Source of the DNA: Trichobilharzia szidati
Taxonomy: Eukaryota > Platyhelminthes > Trematoda > Strigeidida > Schistosomatidae
Assembly: GCA_944472155.2 (NCBI GenBank)
Contig: OX235279.1
Coordinates: forward strand, 153,348,199-153,412,198
Direction: 5' to 3'
DNA: 64,000 nt
Below, piece after piece: positions 1 through 12,867 of the stretch (positions are counted from its first letter, which is position 1; every line of letters begins with the position of its first letter). Position numbers and translations under genes: made by a program. The notes beneath the pieces are model-generated. The model searched no databases and was not told the DNA's origin. It saw only the letters and a list, made by a program, of their open reading frames with translations.

Positions 1-1084
1 ATGAAATAGATATCACCCATTATTTACTTATTTATTTATTTATTCAACTATTGGCTTTCCTCCTTCACTTTACTGTGCCTTATTCATGTTGTACTTGGTT
101 AGCAAGTTCCTTGAATAGACCTTTGTTCTGTCTTCAGGATTTATTTGGGCGTTTCTTGTTTGACAGTCACTAGCAGTCGAAAGCACTGATTGGTGAACCT
201 GACGTTTCTATTAGTTACATGTATATTTATTTTTTTTTTAATTTTCGATAGGACAATAAGTATGTTTTGGATAACATTACTCTGCTCCGTAAAAGTATAA
301 TATCGGAATACAGTTAATGGAGAAGTTAAAGTATCTGTGAACTAAACTTATATATATATACATATATATATATAGATCGTTCAATAAAATCGGCTTCTCA
401 AAAATGGAAGTTACTTATTTAAACCACAGTTAACTTTAATTGAGTCTAAAAGTAAAAAAAAACAAGCCTCTTCACGTCTTATAAATCAAACTAATGACTG
501 ACTCTTATGAGTTTCTGTAACTTGGATTCCAGTGATGATGACTTATTGAATGCCACATAAAATTCTATGGGATGCTCAATATAAAAATCCGGAAAAGCTT
601 ATATGCTGATCTGTATTAGAGGGACAAATGTTTTACCTATATAATTCCATTATTTCTAGTTTAGACTAGACCAACTTGTACAAAATGCAGTACAGATAGC
701 TTTAATTCCTTTATCCCATAACTATTCAACGCGCAGTTGAGGCATATACTCAGAGGGAGTTAATAAAATAAATATTTTTCTCCTTTAGTTCATTAACATA
801 GCACACGACTAGAAATAGTTATACTGCCTGTATTAAGACCGAAAGTAAACTGCCCTTGGTTAGGCTATTCAAATACATTAGAATAAATGTGTCCAAATAC
901 CAGTTAACTCATAATCCTAAGTCTGTTGAATAGTTAAGCAACGCGCTCGTTTACTTTCATTCATTCCTTTATTGAAGAAGACGCTCATTGTTCAAAAAAG
1001 TGAAAATCTCCAAAAAGACATATTTTACGATACACCTTTTCCAAACAGTGATTTTTCGACGAGTATTTGTTCTTCCAGCCGATT
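1..1084. other. No gene seen; AT-rich DNA
   Basis: No coding signal or repeat family recognised apart from a TA-rich microsatellite at about 349-374. Probably intron of the receptor gene or intergenic. Confidence 0.5.
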
Positions 1085-1230
1085 TGATGAAGCCTACTGG
1101 TCCATCGGGTTCTGGGTGCGTAATACTCTACAGTCTCAAACTCGAACAAAACAGCTATAGTATGCCCTTTTGCTTTCAGCGGTTCTGTAGCCGATATCAG
1201 TTTGTGATCTATTCCAGAGCTAATCAAGTA
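1085..1230 (+). repeat. SINE-A copy, strongly decayed
   Basis: The stretch can be aligned by eye to other A copies: an equivalent of gggtgcgtact, then agtctcaaactc, aacaaaacagctat, and the tail cagcggttctgtagccgata. The hammerhead core is destroyed. Open frames here on both strands are chance. Confidence 0.5.
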
Positions 1231-2639
1231 CGTGTAAAGGAACATCTGAAAAAACTGAATTTCATTTTGCGTCAAATTAGTCAGACTGTTTTGGATAATG
1301 CAGTAATTTAATCTAATGGTGATGGAAACAACGTTGGTAAGTTACTGGGAATACTTGACCTTTATTCACTAAACTGATACAAGGACAGCCGAGCAAATTA
1401 ATTTATTATAAGACGAAGATTACAATTTGTAAACTAGCCAACTAAATCATTATTACCTCAGTTGGAACAATTTTTCCCCATCTTTCATCCCATTACACTC
1501 TGTATTTTACATGCACGAGATGAGAACGGTTGGCAAATTAAATACAAGAACATATGTTGTTGTCTTGTTGTTCATTCCGAGTAGAACATAAGGTTCAGCA
1601 AGAAATCATCATGTGCATCACTTCTCAGTGATTGTAGAAGAATTACATCTGCGGAATTCTAAATATCCATTCATTATGTTCTATTCAGATGTGAATGTAT
1701 GAATATATCTCATACCTTTATACTCCATTATTTTACATTTGTCCAGTGCATAGATCCAAGATACTCGAACTTGAGTAAGTTGACAAAAAGGGAAATTCAG
1801 ATGAATGTACATTTTTATGTAAATATGTAAATGCGCATATACATATGCATATATATTTATATATATTCATTGATCTGGAACAAAACCTCTATTATACTCA
1901 TCTACTTAACATCCTTCCTTTCTCGAATTCTCTTCTTAAATTGTTTTCATTCCTCAAGGGAAATAATTGTCCAGTAAAGATATAAAAAAAGAGCTAAAAA
2001 TCTTATGCTTCAATGAATCACACACTAGTGATAATTTCACTAAACATAAAATTGAGTCCATTTCTCTCTCTCACACTCTTTTTCATATTGTAGAAAGGAG
2101 CTATTTTATTAATGTTAATAAGGAGGAAATATTCGTAAATATGTGACAGGAAAATTTGACAGATGTGGTGATAAATGTTTGTGATTTTTTTTCTTTCCAT
2201 TTATAGACATTATTGTATTGTTGATACTTTGGTTTTTTTTTCATTTTAATGGAGAATCTCAGAAAGTCTCAGATTGATATGAATAACCTAGTATTAAATA
2301 ATCCATTGAGTCAGGTAGTATTGATCTCATTAGTAATGTTGTATATCTGTACTTATTCAAATTTATAAAACCATCCAATGTTGATTACCACAAAAAGATA
2401 AAATCTAAAAATAAATCCAGTGTACCTGTTTTTTTCATTTTCCTCTGTAGGCATCACTTCTTGTAACGCCTGAATGATGGTTACAATTTCGTCACAACGA
2501 TGTGTATCCTTACTGATACTTCGTTCTTTATTTTGTAGGGATCAGACTCAATACTAAGATCCAGAAGCCAGTATCATTTTCATTTATTGTGCAGATCTCT
2601 TCTTGAATTCTTGGAGGCGCACACTAAATTGAGTCTAAA
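1231..2639. other. No gene seen
   Basis: AT-rich sequence with short open frames only. A fragment near 1572-1590 (ttccgagtagaacata) resembles the terminal hairpin of SINE-B but is too short to assign. Confidence 0.45.
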
Positions 2640-3660
2640 GTCTTCATCAACCCGAATCAGGATATATACGATGATGCCACATGTCAACTGATCCACAACA
2701 GCGAAGCCCTTAAAGTCAACACAAGAGTAATGTAAGGCTGACTACTACCACTAATGATGTTCTATTATTGTGGTGCACTGGATGATGTGGCAAGCAATGA
2801 GGAATGAGAAGATGGACACACGTTGAACCGACAAGAAGACTTTAAAAGACCTGAACTTCGTGGACGACTTATGTCTAGTGTCACGCAAACTCGAAGACTT
2901 ACAGGCAAAAACCAATAAGTTGGTAGAAAAGGAGACGAAGACAGAACCGCTAAGTGAACCTAATGAAGAAAGAGATGATAAAGATACCCCGCCAACAACA
3001 ACAAGCACTAAATATGAACAATGGCAGTTCATTCACCTATTTGAGCAGCGTCGTTTCAAACGCAATCAGGCAGTACGGATGAGTGTCAAAGGGAGGATAG
3101 CAAAGACGAGATAGGCCTTCATTTATCTGAAATCGATATCGAGATCTAAAGTACTCAGTTAGCACTGGGAAAAACATACGGATTTCTAACGCCGACGTCT
3201 TTTGAATCAGTGCTTCTATATGCTTAAGAGATTTAGCGCTTGCATCACGAAAAGAATTTCCAACAGCCTACCGTAGACTCCCATCAACAGCCATCCTCCT
3301 GGCTCAGTAATGAACAACGTGAAGTCAGCTGGCCAGTAAAGACAAGAAACAAGAAAGCCAGTCAACGGATCGACGGGAATCAGTTGCTCGACAAATATGT
3401 AGAGGTAAATGGAGGTGGATTGAATATTTACTGAGAAGATTGCTCATTGACAGTGCACACCAAGAAGGCTGTGGAGTGGCAAGTAAACGGAAACCGCCGA
3501 GTTGGATGAGGATCCGAATGTGTCATGGAAGAGATGATGTGAGGATTAAATAGAATGTTGTGAGCGATGGTTGAGTCAGGTAAAGAAACAGAGTGAAGGA
3601 GGTGAAATAGCGACTTTTTACTAAAATTCTATGGCCTATCAGGAACCCAAGGGAATAATA
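2640..3660 (+). pseudogene. Non-LTR retrotransposon (LINE) reverse-transcriptase remnant
   Basis: Around 2840-2930 the plus strand encodes LNFVDDLCLVSRKLEDLQAK, followed by TNKLVEKETK. This is the RT catalytic box of trematode LINEs (family form 'LDFADDICLLSHKLEDLQ.KT'), with the first Asp of the box replaced by Val. Just upstream MMWQAMRNEKMDTR resembles the 'VMR' segment before that box. The frame breaks at the stop near 3112. Sequence around 3480-3660 (atgagtgtcaaagggagg at 3079; cctatcaggaacccaaggg at 3638) looks like the eroded 3' end. It is a dead copy; the clade (RTE/SR2-like) is an inference. Confidence 0.7.
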
Positions 3661-4799
3661 ATAGTATGATAAAAGAATAATTACACGAAACTATATGCTG
3701 CTGATTGACTGAGATGAGTAGTTGCATGTCACTCACATCAACCAGTAGTACTTACTAGCCAGATTTACGGCCGTTCCGCTCGTTTGTGGTCGGGGTCATC
3801 AGTACTGTACCCAATTTGATTTAGCTGAGACAGCCAATTCCGTTCAAACCATTCGCATGACAAGTTGTTATGAAAGTTTTACTGTTTTTTTAAAAGCTTT
3901 CAACCACTCAGTATAATACATAGCATTTATGTCAACTGAACATAATTTACAGATTGTGTTGAAGATAACCAAGTGATTGTTGACAAGAACAGTGTTGAGC
4001 TTTAATTTAAGTCGCGAACAAATTTAACATGCACAGTGTGCAAAACAAATTTTTTAAATGGTCTAAATTTAATGTAATGGTTACAGACTCAATGTGAAAT
4101 GGGATTCATAATACCTACCGGCATTCAGCCATCGGCTTCCTTGAACGGTAATTTAGACTCACATCCTTACTGTACTTTAAATTACCACTGATTACATCAG
4201 TAACCGGCTAGTTACTTTTAGTTATCTTGAATAGCTTCACTATAAAATTAGTTATATGTGTTGCAAAGTAATGAAAGTTGTGTAACTAGTGAACTATGCA
4301 GTGACTGAATTTTATTAAATTGGTCCAAATCTCTGAAAATGGAGATAATTCATCATCATTTAAGCATCTAGTGCGAACAAAAATCCCGGTGCTTCTAACC
4401 CTCAGGCAATATGGTACCTAAACAACATGGAATTCTTAAGACATGAAATACATTGTAGACATAATTTTCTGTTGTTTGTCCCCTTACTAAGTAAATTATC
4501 AAATTGCCAGGTTTATACTTTCTGTTTCTGAATAAGTATTTGTACTACACTAGTGATCAGGCTCTTATTTTTTTTTTAATGAAATTCCCGCTACTATTCG
4601 GTGTGACCATCGAGATGAGCTGTTTATTTGATCTGGTTAGTTCAAAACCAGTGTTAATGTAATATCTAGGCCGATATTAGAATCCACAAATGCCACTTCA
4701 TCTAACTTTGGACAGATGGTTAGCAGAGACAAAACTTTCCGGTCCAGTAAAATAAATAAACAGGAAAATCAGAAATGATTTCAGTAAAACATCTCAATC
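3661..4799. other. No gene seen
   Basis: AT-rich spacer with no recognisable coding or repeat family. The first ~200 bases may still belong to the eroded LINE. Confidence 0.4.
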
Positions 4800-5140
4800 T
4801 CGTGATCAGTGGGGTATAGGAAGTCGGGTGTGAGGACAAGTACTCGCAAGTGACATTCGCTAGTGATTGCACCATATCATGAATTGGCAGAGGTTGGAAT
4901 TCATGGGCCAATTTATCGGGTTCCAGTGGCTTAATGGTCTACGAGCTAGCTCGTCTTGCAACCAGAATGTCTTGGGTTTGAACCACTGCAGTGTCTGTGC
5001 GTACCGATGAGGAGTCCCAAACTGAGACGAAAGAGCTGTCTAGTACTCCATGGTGGTTTTTCAGTGGTCCTCTAACCGATTTCAATTCATGATGAAATCC
5101 TGTAACCAAGCAATCAAATCCTTGCTAACCTACACCTGAT
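4800..5140 (+). repeat. SINE-A copy with tRNA-like head
   Basis: It starts with the 5' extension (gtgatcagtgggg...gtgtgaggacaagtactcgc) shared with the copy at 38823-39160. The tRNA-like part has ccagtggcttaatggtctac (box A region) and gggtttgaacc (box B). The hammerhead region is gtaccg, atgagga, gtcc...gaga, cgaaa, gagctg, tc, tagtac. The core C is changed to A, so cleavage is unlikely. The tail catgatgaaatcctgtaacc matches other copies. Confidence 0.8.
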
Positions 5141-6162
5141 TCTTCATTTAATTGTAATTCACTTTGTTAGATAATTATCAGTCATAGATTTTTCTTCCAA
5201 AAACTTTTTGTGTGAGTGATCTCTTTGTTTCATTTTCAAGGTGGTTTATTTTAAATGACAGATATGTATGTTTAATTCGGCCTGAAAACCGTATCACTAC
5301 TTCTTTTAGAAGAATCGTTCCCCAATTTTTCAGTCACACTAGTTTCCAATGTTATTTTCTGGACAGTAAGACAATTGGTTGAAAAGCAGAGTAGTTCGTC
5401 GGCTAATGAACTGACAAAATCGTGTAAATCATAATGAAAATAAAGAAGGTATAGGGATTTATGTCTTTTCACCGACTGCATAATTTATTTTATACTATTT
5501 GGATTTTCTAACTGTTATTTGGACATTTAAGATAATTGCATCTTGTGCAAACACTCCGATTACATAATCAGTAGTTACGACAATCACCTGAAAGCCGCTG
5601 ACACACCTTCTAACCTTGTTATAATACTGAAATAGCTTTTCAATAGATAAAAAACGTGGAAGATAAAGCATTATCCATAAATATCAGAACAGCCTCATGA
5701 TATTCGCTCTATATTATAACACAAGCCTTGAAATAAGTTTGATGCCATCACTGATAGCAACGGAATTAAAGACTATCGATTATACAGTTACCTGCAAGTA
5801 ACATTTAGAAAATATTCATCGAAGCATCTCCTCAGGAAACACGGATAACAAGTCACTTTGTACAGAATCAGTTGCCCCCACTTTGAGGGAGTGTAAATAA
5901 CTCTCAAAAGACCACAATGAATGATCCCAATCCGTGCATCATTCTAATTTAATTCTTAGGCGAATTCACTTGATAAGCTTTTCTATGAAAGAAAACTCAT
6001 GATTAATGAAAAATTATGGGAGAGTTGAGATAACCTACACTCAGAAACACAAAATTGAACTCCTTATTTTACTTTCTCAACTGCTTGTTTACAAATAATA
6101 CTAAAAGAATTCAGGAATCAGAATACTGACCAACCAAAGACAGCTGCAAATATGCGGAGCAA
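5141..6162. other. No gene seen
   Basis: AT-rich DNA up to the assembly gap; nothing recognised. Confidence 0.5.
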
Positions 6163-6657
6163 NNNNNNNNNNNNNNNNNNNNNNNNNNNNNNNNNNNNNN
6201 NNNNNNNNNNNNNNNNNNNNNNNNNNNNNNNNNNNNNNNNNNNNNNNNNNNNNNNNNNNNNNNNNNNNNNNNNNNNNNNNNNNNNNNNNNNNNNNNNNNN
6301 NNNNNNNNNNNNNNNNNNNNNNNNNNNNNNNNNNNNNNNNNNNNNNNNNNNNNNNNNNNNNNNNNNNNNNNNNNNNNNNNNNNNNNNNNNNNNNNNNNNN
6401 NNNNNNNNNNNNNNNNNNNNNNNNNNNNNNNNNNNNNNNNNNNNNNNNNNNNNNNNNNNNNNNNNNNNNNNNNNNNNNNNNNNNNNNNNNNNNNNNNNNN
6501 NNNNNNNNNNNNNNNNNNNNNNNNNNNNNNNNNNNNNNNNNNNNNNNNNNNNNNNNNNNNNNNNNNNNNNNNNNNNNNNNNNNNNNNNNNNNNNNNNNNN
6601 NNNNNNNNNNNNNNNNNNNNNNNNNNNNNNNNNNNNNNNNNNNNNNNNNNNNNNNNN
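6163..6657. other. Assembly gap, 495 N
   Basis: Run of N. Open frames that span it are artefacts. Confidence 0.99.
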
Positions 6658-6792
6658 CAGTCCTTCTATTTAAATGTTTATGTAGATGTATACGTGTAAA
6701 ATTTCACCTTTCAATTATGGAAACTTTTGATAGAACAAAGATGTTAAGGAGTAACATTCCGAAAATTCAGCTTTAAAAAAATTATATTTAAA

Positions 6793-7203
6793 ATGCTGCC
6801 GAATAAATGTTCACTCTGGATATTGTTCATTTCATTTCTCAGCTACACTGTCATACTTTTATTTAGTTCATTTACATGTGGAAGTGAAGTGGGAATAGAC
6901 ATAGTCGAAGCATCTCCACAAGGAGCCGACATGTCAAACCTGAAGCCAAGCATTTCGGTCCAGTCAATCAACGAGAAAGTCCAAAATGAATTGAGCGCCA
7001 TTATTGAGCATATACTCAACACTGGTCATTCGATTTGCAAGGAGAAGTCGTTCAAAATCATCTATAAAGTCAAAAGAAGCCTTCCAAAATCGACAAGCTT
7101 CCGTATACTTTGTATTACCAAAGCCTTAGCGATTTGGATAGAAAAGCCTGATTTATGCACACAGAAGAAACTTCTCCACCCCCTCCTACTACCGTGGGTT
7201 TAA
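6793..7203 (+). pseudogene. Penelope-like element, C-terminal fragment
   Basis: The last ~80 residues of this 136-codon frame match the extreme C terminus of PLE proteins. IIEHILNTGHSICKEKSFKI corresponds to the region after the GIY-YIG nuclease, and KALAIWIEKPDLCTQKKLLH followed by PLLLPW to the usual 'EAIAI..KPDLC.QK..V..L.LPW' end. The first ~50 residues, including a hydrophobic stretch, have no PLE likeness and are probably unrelated sequence joined by 5' truncation. About 350 nt downstream the PLE terminal motif follows (7555-7595), as in the element at 26735-27590. Confidence 0.85.
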
Positions 7204-7554
7204 TTTCAAGTTCATCTGTCACCAACATTTTGTTATCAAATTTTTTTTGCAATTTTCGTATAATAATTTTTAGTAACTAACCCATTCAATCTTTTCACGT
7301 ATTATCTAGTTTATTTTCATAATTGTCCCCATACTCCTTCACTAACATCTAATCTTTCTAAACATGTCTATATTACGTAACCCTACTCACATCTTACCAG
7401 TCTTCACCCCACTTAGTTACAACTTTGATTATTAATCACACATTTTAATTTCTTTATTATTTTGATGATGTAATCAACAACCGACACCAACTGTTATTTT
7501 GATTTTGACAAACCTAATGTACACACACACACAAAATTAGTTGTATATAATTGC

Positions 7555-7595
7555 AACTGTACAGCTAAGTGAATGAATTCGCCGAAAAGAGACTC
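7555..7595 (+). repeat. PLE terminal motif
   Basis: The stretch aactgtacagctaagtgaat then gaattcgccgaaaagag aligns with the motif at 27698-27745. It sits ~350 nt past the PLE stop, so it likely marks the element's 3' terminal repeat. Confidence 0.55.
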
Positions 7596-8489
7596 TTCGC
7601 TGAACTAATTTGTTCTTATTTCAATGAATTGAATAAGTCATTTCTTATTACCGTTTGCCATCTGATGCCTGACTGTTCAAACCAACTATTCTTTTTTATA
7701 AAATAGTTCTCACTACTTTGCCTTAACACGATCTGTTGGATCTTTTCGCTTACAAAACTACTGTCTGAATGAGTTTATGAGTTTACGTGACACTTTAATC
7801 TCAGTTTTATTTAGAGTCTCATCTAGGGCTTTTGATATTCCATTCTTATCATGAAAATGTGGCATATGTTTTGAACTTTCAATTGCTAATATAGTTTCCA
7901 CCACATGAATAAGCAATAGTCAAATTAGCGGCTGGATTATTCGAATATTTTAACTGTTTGCTTAAGTAATACACGGGTAATCCATATGAATATTAGTGAT
8001 AATAATTATTACCATTGTGTGCTGAGTCCCTGTACACAGAGTCTTTGCCTTGTTGGCTTCATTCAACCTTGAAAATCATCATGAATAATTTACCTCCTTC
8101 ATCTTCTAAGCCACCATTCTCCTAGATTGCATCCATCACACAGTTGTTATGTACTTGAAACTGATCCATGGAATTTCTCTTGCAAACTGCAAAATCTCCA
8201 TAGGTCTTACATGCAATAATATGAAATCTGACAATAAATGCGGTTACGTAGCTGACTGAAGTTATTTGTGCACAAATGACTGCAAAATGTGGGATTATTT
8301 TGGTTCTTCTTTCTTATCTATGTAATCTCAAGAAAATTTGTAGACGAAATTGTGATGTTCAAGTCAACAGCTGACAATCATTTCAGCATTATTAGACGAA
8401 TCGGTCTTACACTGTTGGTATCTCATCAACATAAAACTGCCCATAATATCATAATATGCATTCAAACTTGGGCAACGAAACCACTAAGA
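7596..8489. other. No gene seen
   Basis: AT-rich DNA without recognised features. Confidence 0.45.
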
Positions 8490-8720
8490 ACCTATCGCTC
8501 AACTGATGTGCAAAACGAAATGGACATATGGATCGGATACATGCTGAGAAGACCATTGAGTGATATCCCCCGCCAGGCCGTGGAATGGAACCCTAGTGGG
8601 AGAAGGCAACTTGGAAGTATGCAGTTCAATCGCTGGATGAGTTAAAAATGACCCCAGAGAACAGGATGAAATAGGGATGTGCCACCCCACTCGAAACCCA
8701 GGGGAACAATAACAACAATA
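8490..8720 (+). pseudogene. LINE 3'-end fragment
   Basis: The plus frame around 8509-8640 reads VQNEMDIWIGYMLRRP then DIPRQAVEWNPSGRRQ. This matches the C terminus of trematode LINE proteins ('W.WIGHTLRR....I.RQAL.WNP.G.R.RG'). Downstream, cactcgaaacccaggggaac and a short aataacaacaataaataac tail fit the LINE 3' end. 5' truncation is typical for this class. A related fragment is at 33250-33365. Confidence 0.72.
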
Positions 8721-9106
8721 AATAACAAAAAAAATCTACGCCTCTGTGTAAAAAATAAGCATGTGCGTCCCCAATTCCCACTATTGCTGTTATAATTATA
8801 TCTTCCATTTCCAACAGTTTCCGGTTTTATTCCACTTGTATCATTTATTAATTGACCCAATTAATTTTTTTTAATATTCCAACTCTGTCTCACTAAATCG
8901 CTCACATTGTTACGTAATGATCTGATTTGTTTACCAGTCATTATAATCTCACTAAGTTTACACTCCCTTCCAAGATCTATACATGCTATGAACTGTCTTA
9001 CTTAACTGCACAGCCTGTCTCATCGTTTGGTATTGAAATCTGATTATAAATACAAATATTTTATGTCAATTCACATAATTATTATAAGTATTTACACCTT
9101 TATTCA
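8721..9106. other. No gene seen
   Basis: AT-rich spacer, nothing recognised. Confidence 0.45.
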
Positions 9107-9370
9107 AGTGTTGGTTTGTAGGGATTTGATTGGTTACAGGATTTCATCATGAGATGACACTGGTTAGCGTACCACTGGAAAACCAACAGAGAGTATTGGA
9201 CAGCGGTTTCATCCGTCCTAATTTGGGGCTCTTCACAGTACGCACCCACCGGGGTTCGAACCCAGGACTTCCGGTTACAAGGTGAGTGATCTCGTAGACC
9301 ATTAGGCCACTGAGACCCACCCGACCCAATGGCCAGTTCATGAATTCTAACGACATAGCGCGACCAATTT
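9107..9370 (-). repeat. SINE-A copy
   Basis: On the minus strand: cagtggcctaatggtctacg (box A region), cctgggttcgaacccc (box B), gtgcgtactgtgaagag, gccccaaattaggac, then ggatgaaa, ccgctg, tc, caatac. One core base is lost and the GAAA side has a small insertion. The tail (ccaatcaaatccctacaaac) is at 9107-9130. Confidence 0.88.
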
Positions 9371-9944
9371 GTTTAAATTTCAAATATACTTTGGACTTTG
9401 CAACTTGATAACTCTGTTGAAAGGAATTTGTTCACTAAATTTTGCGTTCTAAATAGATGGGAGATTAAAAAGTAGGTGTCACCACTTCATACATGTTGGA
9501 ATTGGAGTTTCCAGAGAATAAAATATCAGTGAATTGGAATATAAGACTAGAAGAGTCAATAAATAGTGACCACAATATTTGTCAAACATAATTAGTTAGG
9601 TTTCTTCGATTTGTTAAATTCTGTTTAGATAAAAATACACAGTTTGCTGGATGATGTAGATAAGAGTTAAAAAAAATATTAGGATTTATTGAAAGATGGT
9701 TTTAGTTAGATGAAAGTAAAGTCAGTCGTGCAAGTTACCAATGAGGGGGAAACCTGAAGGTATTCTCCTCTTCAGCATACAAATTATATTAAAAACGTAT
9801 AGCAGCCATTATCTCAGACAGCTTTGAAAGAACTGCATTTTTTTGTTGATTTACTACACCGAAAGAGTTCGATATGTCTACCTACTGCTGTGTGCCAGTT
9901 TTATTTTAAGTGACTATTAATATTCAGCCTCAAGAAAGTTCTCA
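9371..9944. other. No gene seen
   Basis: AT-rich spacer, nothing recognised. Confidence 0.45.
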
Positions 9945-10095
9945 CCTCGCAGATTGAAGGTGGCAGGTTCGATCGGCAGTGGAGTCATGGGTGCATACTG
10001 ATGAAGACTTCCAAAACAGGACATAACCACTATCCAGTACTATTTGTTTTGCCATAGTTTTTTAACTGATGTTGGACAATGATAAGATGTACGTG
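9945..10095 (+). repeat. SINE-A-like copy, divergent
   Basis: Contains ggcaggttcgatcggcagtg (box B area), gtgcatactgatgaagac, aggaca, and tatccagtact, followed by a tail like ttttaactgatgttgg. Similar in the box-B part to 49255-49365. Confidence 0.55.
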
Positions 10096-11214
10096 GAAAT
10101 CAATTAAATCCCTAAATCTCAATATCTGTAAATGTGGTTTTTCCTAACAGCAATGATAATTTCGCACACACACACACAATAGGCAATCAGCAGATAATAG
10201 GAAAATGCATAATTCCATTAGAAATGTGATTGTTTTACAACCTGATGATGTTATTGTTTGAGTTATGTTCCATTAAAACATGATTCGATACACTGTATCA
10301 ATGTATCTATTTTTTTTTTAAATATGATCTAAAATAGTTTTACGTATATTAAAGGATTCACTACATAAAGTCTTTGTCTGCTTGTCTGTCATTTGCTGTT
10401 GATGTACCAAAAGATTTTTCCCTTTTTCAAAAAACATCACCAATGATTACTTGTTAACATTGTACATTGTACAGTCTAGTTGAGAATTATTTTTAAAACC
10501 ACTTAGCTGAATGATTCCCTTTATAATGAGAATAATAAGTAGATTAATTATTACACTTTGATAAGGCGAACAATTAAATGAGTCATTATTGTTGATGGAA
10601 ATTAGGCAAAAAGAATAATGAAGTAATGAACATTATTATTATTATTATCTCAGTTGTTAGTGTCATTATTATTATTTTCACACTGATTCAAACAAGCAGT
10701 TGTTGCTCATTTGTTATTGTTCAATCAGCTGAAACACAAACGACCATATAGAGAAAGAAGAGTTAAACCTTGTCCACATTTTTACTCGTTGGACCGTTAA
10801 TGCTCAGAGAAAAAAATAACAGCAGACAATAGGACAAACAAACAACACTAGATAATTAGATAAGCTGGACAAAAGTTATGTAGGAAGAAGTGAATACCAT
10901 ACATGCTGTTATTCGGAAGCATAGTGTTAATTGACTTTCATTCAACCAGATAATTAACTTATCATTAGGTAATCAAACATAACGAAGTGCTCAATATTTA
11001 AATTTTCTTTCAAAGGGGAAAACAATCTTCACTGATCTATTTTCTCCGCTGCCTACTCTACCTTGACAGTGGAGATGAAGGTGACAGTGTCGAACTTATA
11101 ATTAGACTGTTTAAAAATGACTGCAAAAGGTAAACAACTTCTTCAATAGAGGCTGCAGCGGTTCTGACGATAGGACACTGAACCAGTTAGATTATATTTT
11201 TTCAATGAATTCTT
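10096..11214. other. No gene seen
   Basis: AT-rich DNA with small (ATT)n tracts at about 10632-10647; no genes recognised. Confidence 0.45.
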
Positions 11215-11305
11215 TAAATATCAATTAAGTAATGGCAGGATTTGAACCTGGTGCTTCTCATTTATCAGTCTGAAATCCTGGTAGTTCAGCTGCTTTAACA
11301 AGTAT
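11215..11305 (-). repeat. tRNA-like SINE head, unassigned
   Basis: On the minus strand gcagctgaactaccaggatt...caccaggttcaaatcctgcc looks like the anticodon-to-acceptor half of a tRNA with a good T-arm/box B. Cloverleaf parts on the 5' side are not convincing, so a SINE fragment is more likely than a tRNA gene. Confidence 0.4.
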
Positions 11306-11341
11306 TTTCATCTCACCTTCATACAACTGACTATTCTAGTT

Positions 11342-11541
11342 TCGTTACTGGATTTCATCATGAGCTGACATTGGTTACAGAACCATTGGAAAACCTGGGA
11401 GTACCGGATAGCTGTTTTGTCCTGGCTTGGGACTCTTCATCACCCACCACGGGGTTCGAACCCCTGAAGGTATGGTTCTGTAACTAATGTCAGCTCTTGA
11501 TGAAACCCTGTAACCAATCAATCAAACCAATACTTGAATAT
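11342..11541. repeat. SINE-A inverted pair, truncated
   Basis: 11342-11470 is a minus-strand A copy ending inside box B (ggggttcgaacccc). 11471-11541 is the 3' end of another copy on the plus strand (ggttctgtaactaatgtcag, gatgaaaccctgtaacc, accaatacttg). The two 3' ends face outwards. Confidence 0.78.
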
Positions 11542-11689
11542 TCTAGATTTCGCTGCTAGTTACCATCCTCCAAATAACATTATTTTAATCTCCAAATATC
11601 TTCGAAGCGTCCGTTCTAGGAGCCAACACGTCGGCAGAGATCAGCATTTTGGTCCAGTCAGTCAACAGGGAAGTCAGAATTGGCCTAAT

Positions 11690-11880
11690 CAAATAATAAT
11701 TGATGCTAGTGACTCAAGTGGTCTAGTGGATAACAATTTGGAGTTTGAAACGAAAAGTGAGGGGTTGGAGTCGATGTAGGAAAGTCATCACCCCCTAAGA
11801 ATTGCAGGTGCATGTCTCAAACTGGAGGACAGGTAAACCCTGGATTCCACTGCACGTCACCAACCACCAAATTACTTTAT
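11690..11880 (+). repeat. SINE-D (Sm-alpha-like) copy, decayed
   Basis: ctcaagtggtctagtggata is a tRNA-like box A region. The right part, aattgcaggtgcatgtctca and ccctggattccactg, is laid out like the hammerhead end of the schistosome Sm-alpha repeat. The ribozyme core is gone. Compare 41935-42105. Confidence 0.6.
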
Positions 11881-12867
11881 GTTAACTTTAGTTAACAGAC
11901 TGATAATTTCGTAAATAGCCATTTTAATTAAACTTGAAGTGCAACCCGCGCAAACTCACACTGAAGTATCATATTTTTGTGAGTAAACTCATTCTATTTA
12001 GATGGATTCTGGTGGAAAGACCAGCTGTTTGACAGTTAAAATAACTCTATGGATCAAATATTCTAGGCTAAACAAAATAATATAGGTATTCACTAAGAGT
12101 AACTAATTCATATTCTTTTCAAGTTTTGTACAACTCCTTCTCACTTGTAATAACTAAAGTCAGACATAAGAGGTGGTTAATCTTAAAATCGACATTGGTG
12201 TCGAATTTCCACGTTTCGGGATTTCGTTTGTGCCACGTTTTTTCTCTCGGTGATTTCTCTGTTATAGTGTATGCTGCTAGATAAAACAAGATAAATTAGC
12301 CATCTTTTAACTTAGAGTAGTTTTATATGGGTAAAATGTGTTTAGAAATATGGAGTAGAATTACTGATTGCAACTGTTTCTTAAGCCATAAACTACTAAC
12401 ACAGTAAAATAATTCATTTTATATTTCATATGTAATTTTGACTCTCAAATTGACAAACTAACCAGTAATCGTTTAGATTTTGTACTTTTTTTACTCTGTT
12501 ACCTTTTATAATTGTATATGAAAAGCATGTGTGTGGTCAGGATGTTTGTAGTGTGCTGAGCCAATAAATTACCTTCGTCAGGTAAATTACTTTTTAATGA
12601 CTCGTCTGAAAAACCAAACCAACTAATTCTTTTAAATTCATCCCTGCAGAGTAGTGTACCTTAAAGTAAACAGTTCACTATCTGTGTTCTTATCTCCCTA
12701 CTCAGTCTCAATGGATTCTGTTGTATTTCGTCAGGGTCAACTAAAAAACAACTCTTCGTTTGCTGATTTAGACTTTTCTGTTGGACAGGGGATTCATCAG
12801 CTTCTTTTAAAGTAAGAGATAGTATGACCTTATTACAGAGTGATAGTTTTACTTAGCTGATCTGATA
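11881..12867. other. No gene seen
   Basis: AT-rich spacer, nothing recognised. Confidence 0.45.

Noticed and set aside
6152..6673. Open frame spanning the first N run (also several across 35537-36249)
   Set aside because: Almost entirely unknown bases; artefacts of translating N.
8289..8480. N-terminal half of a 118-codon frame as a membrane protein
   Set aside because: Only the last ~45 residues match a LINE; the rest is AT-rich sequence with chance hydrophobic codons.
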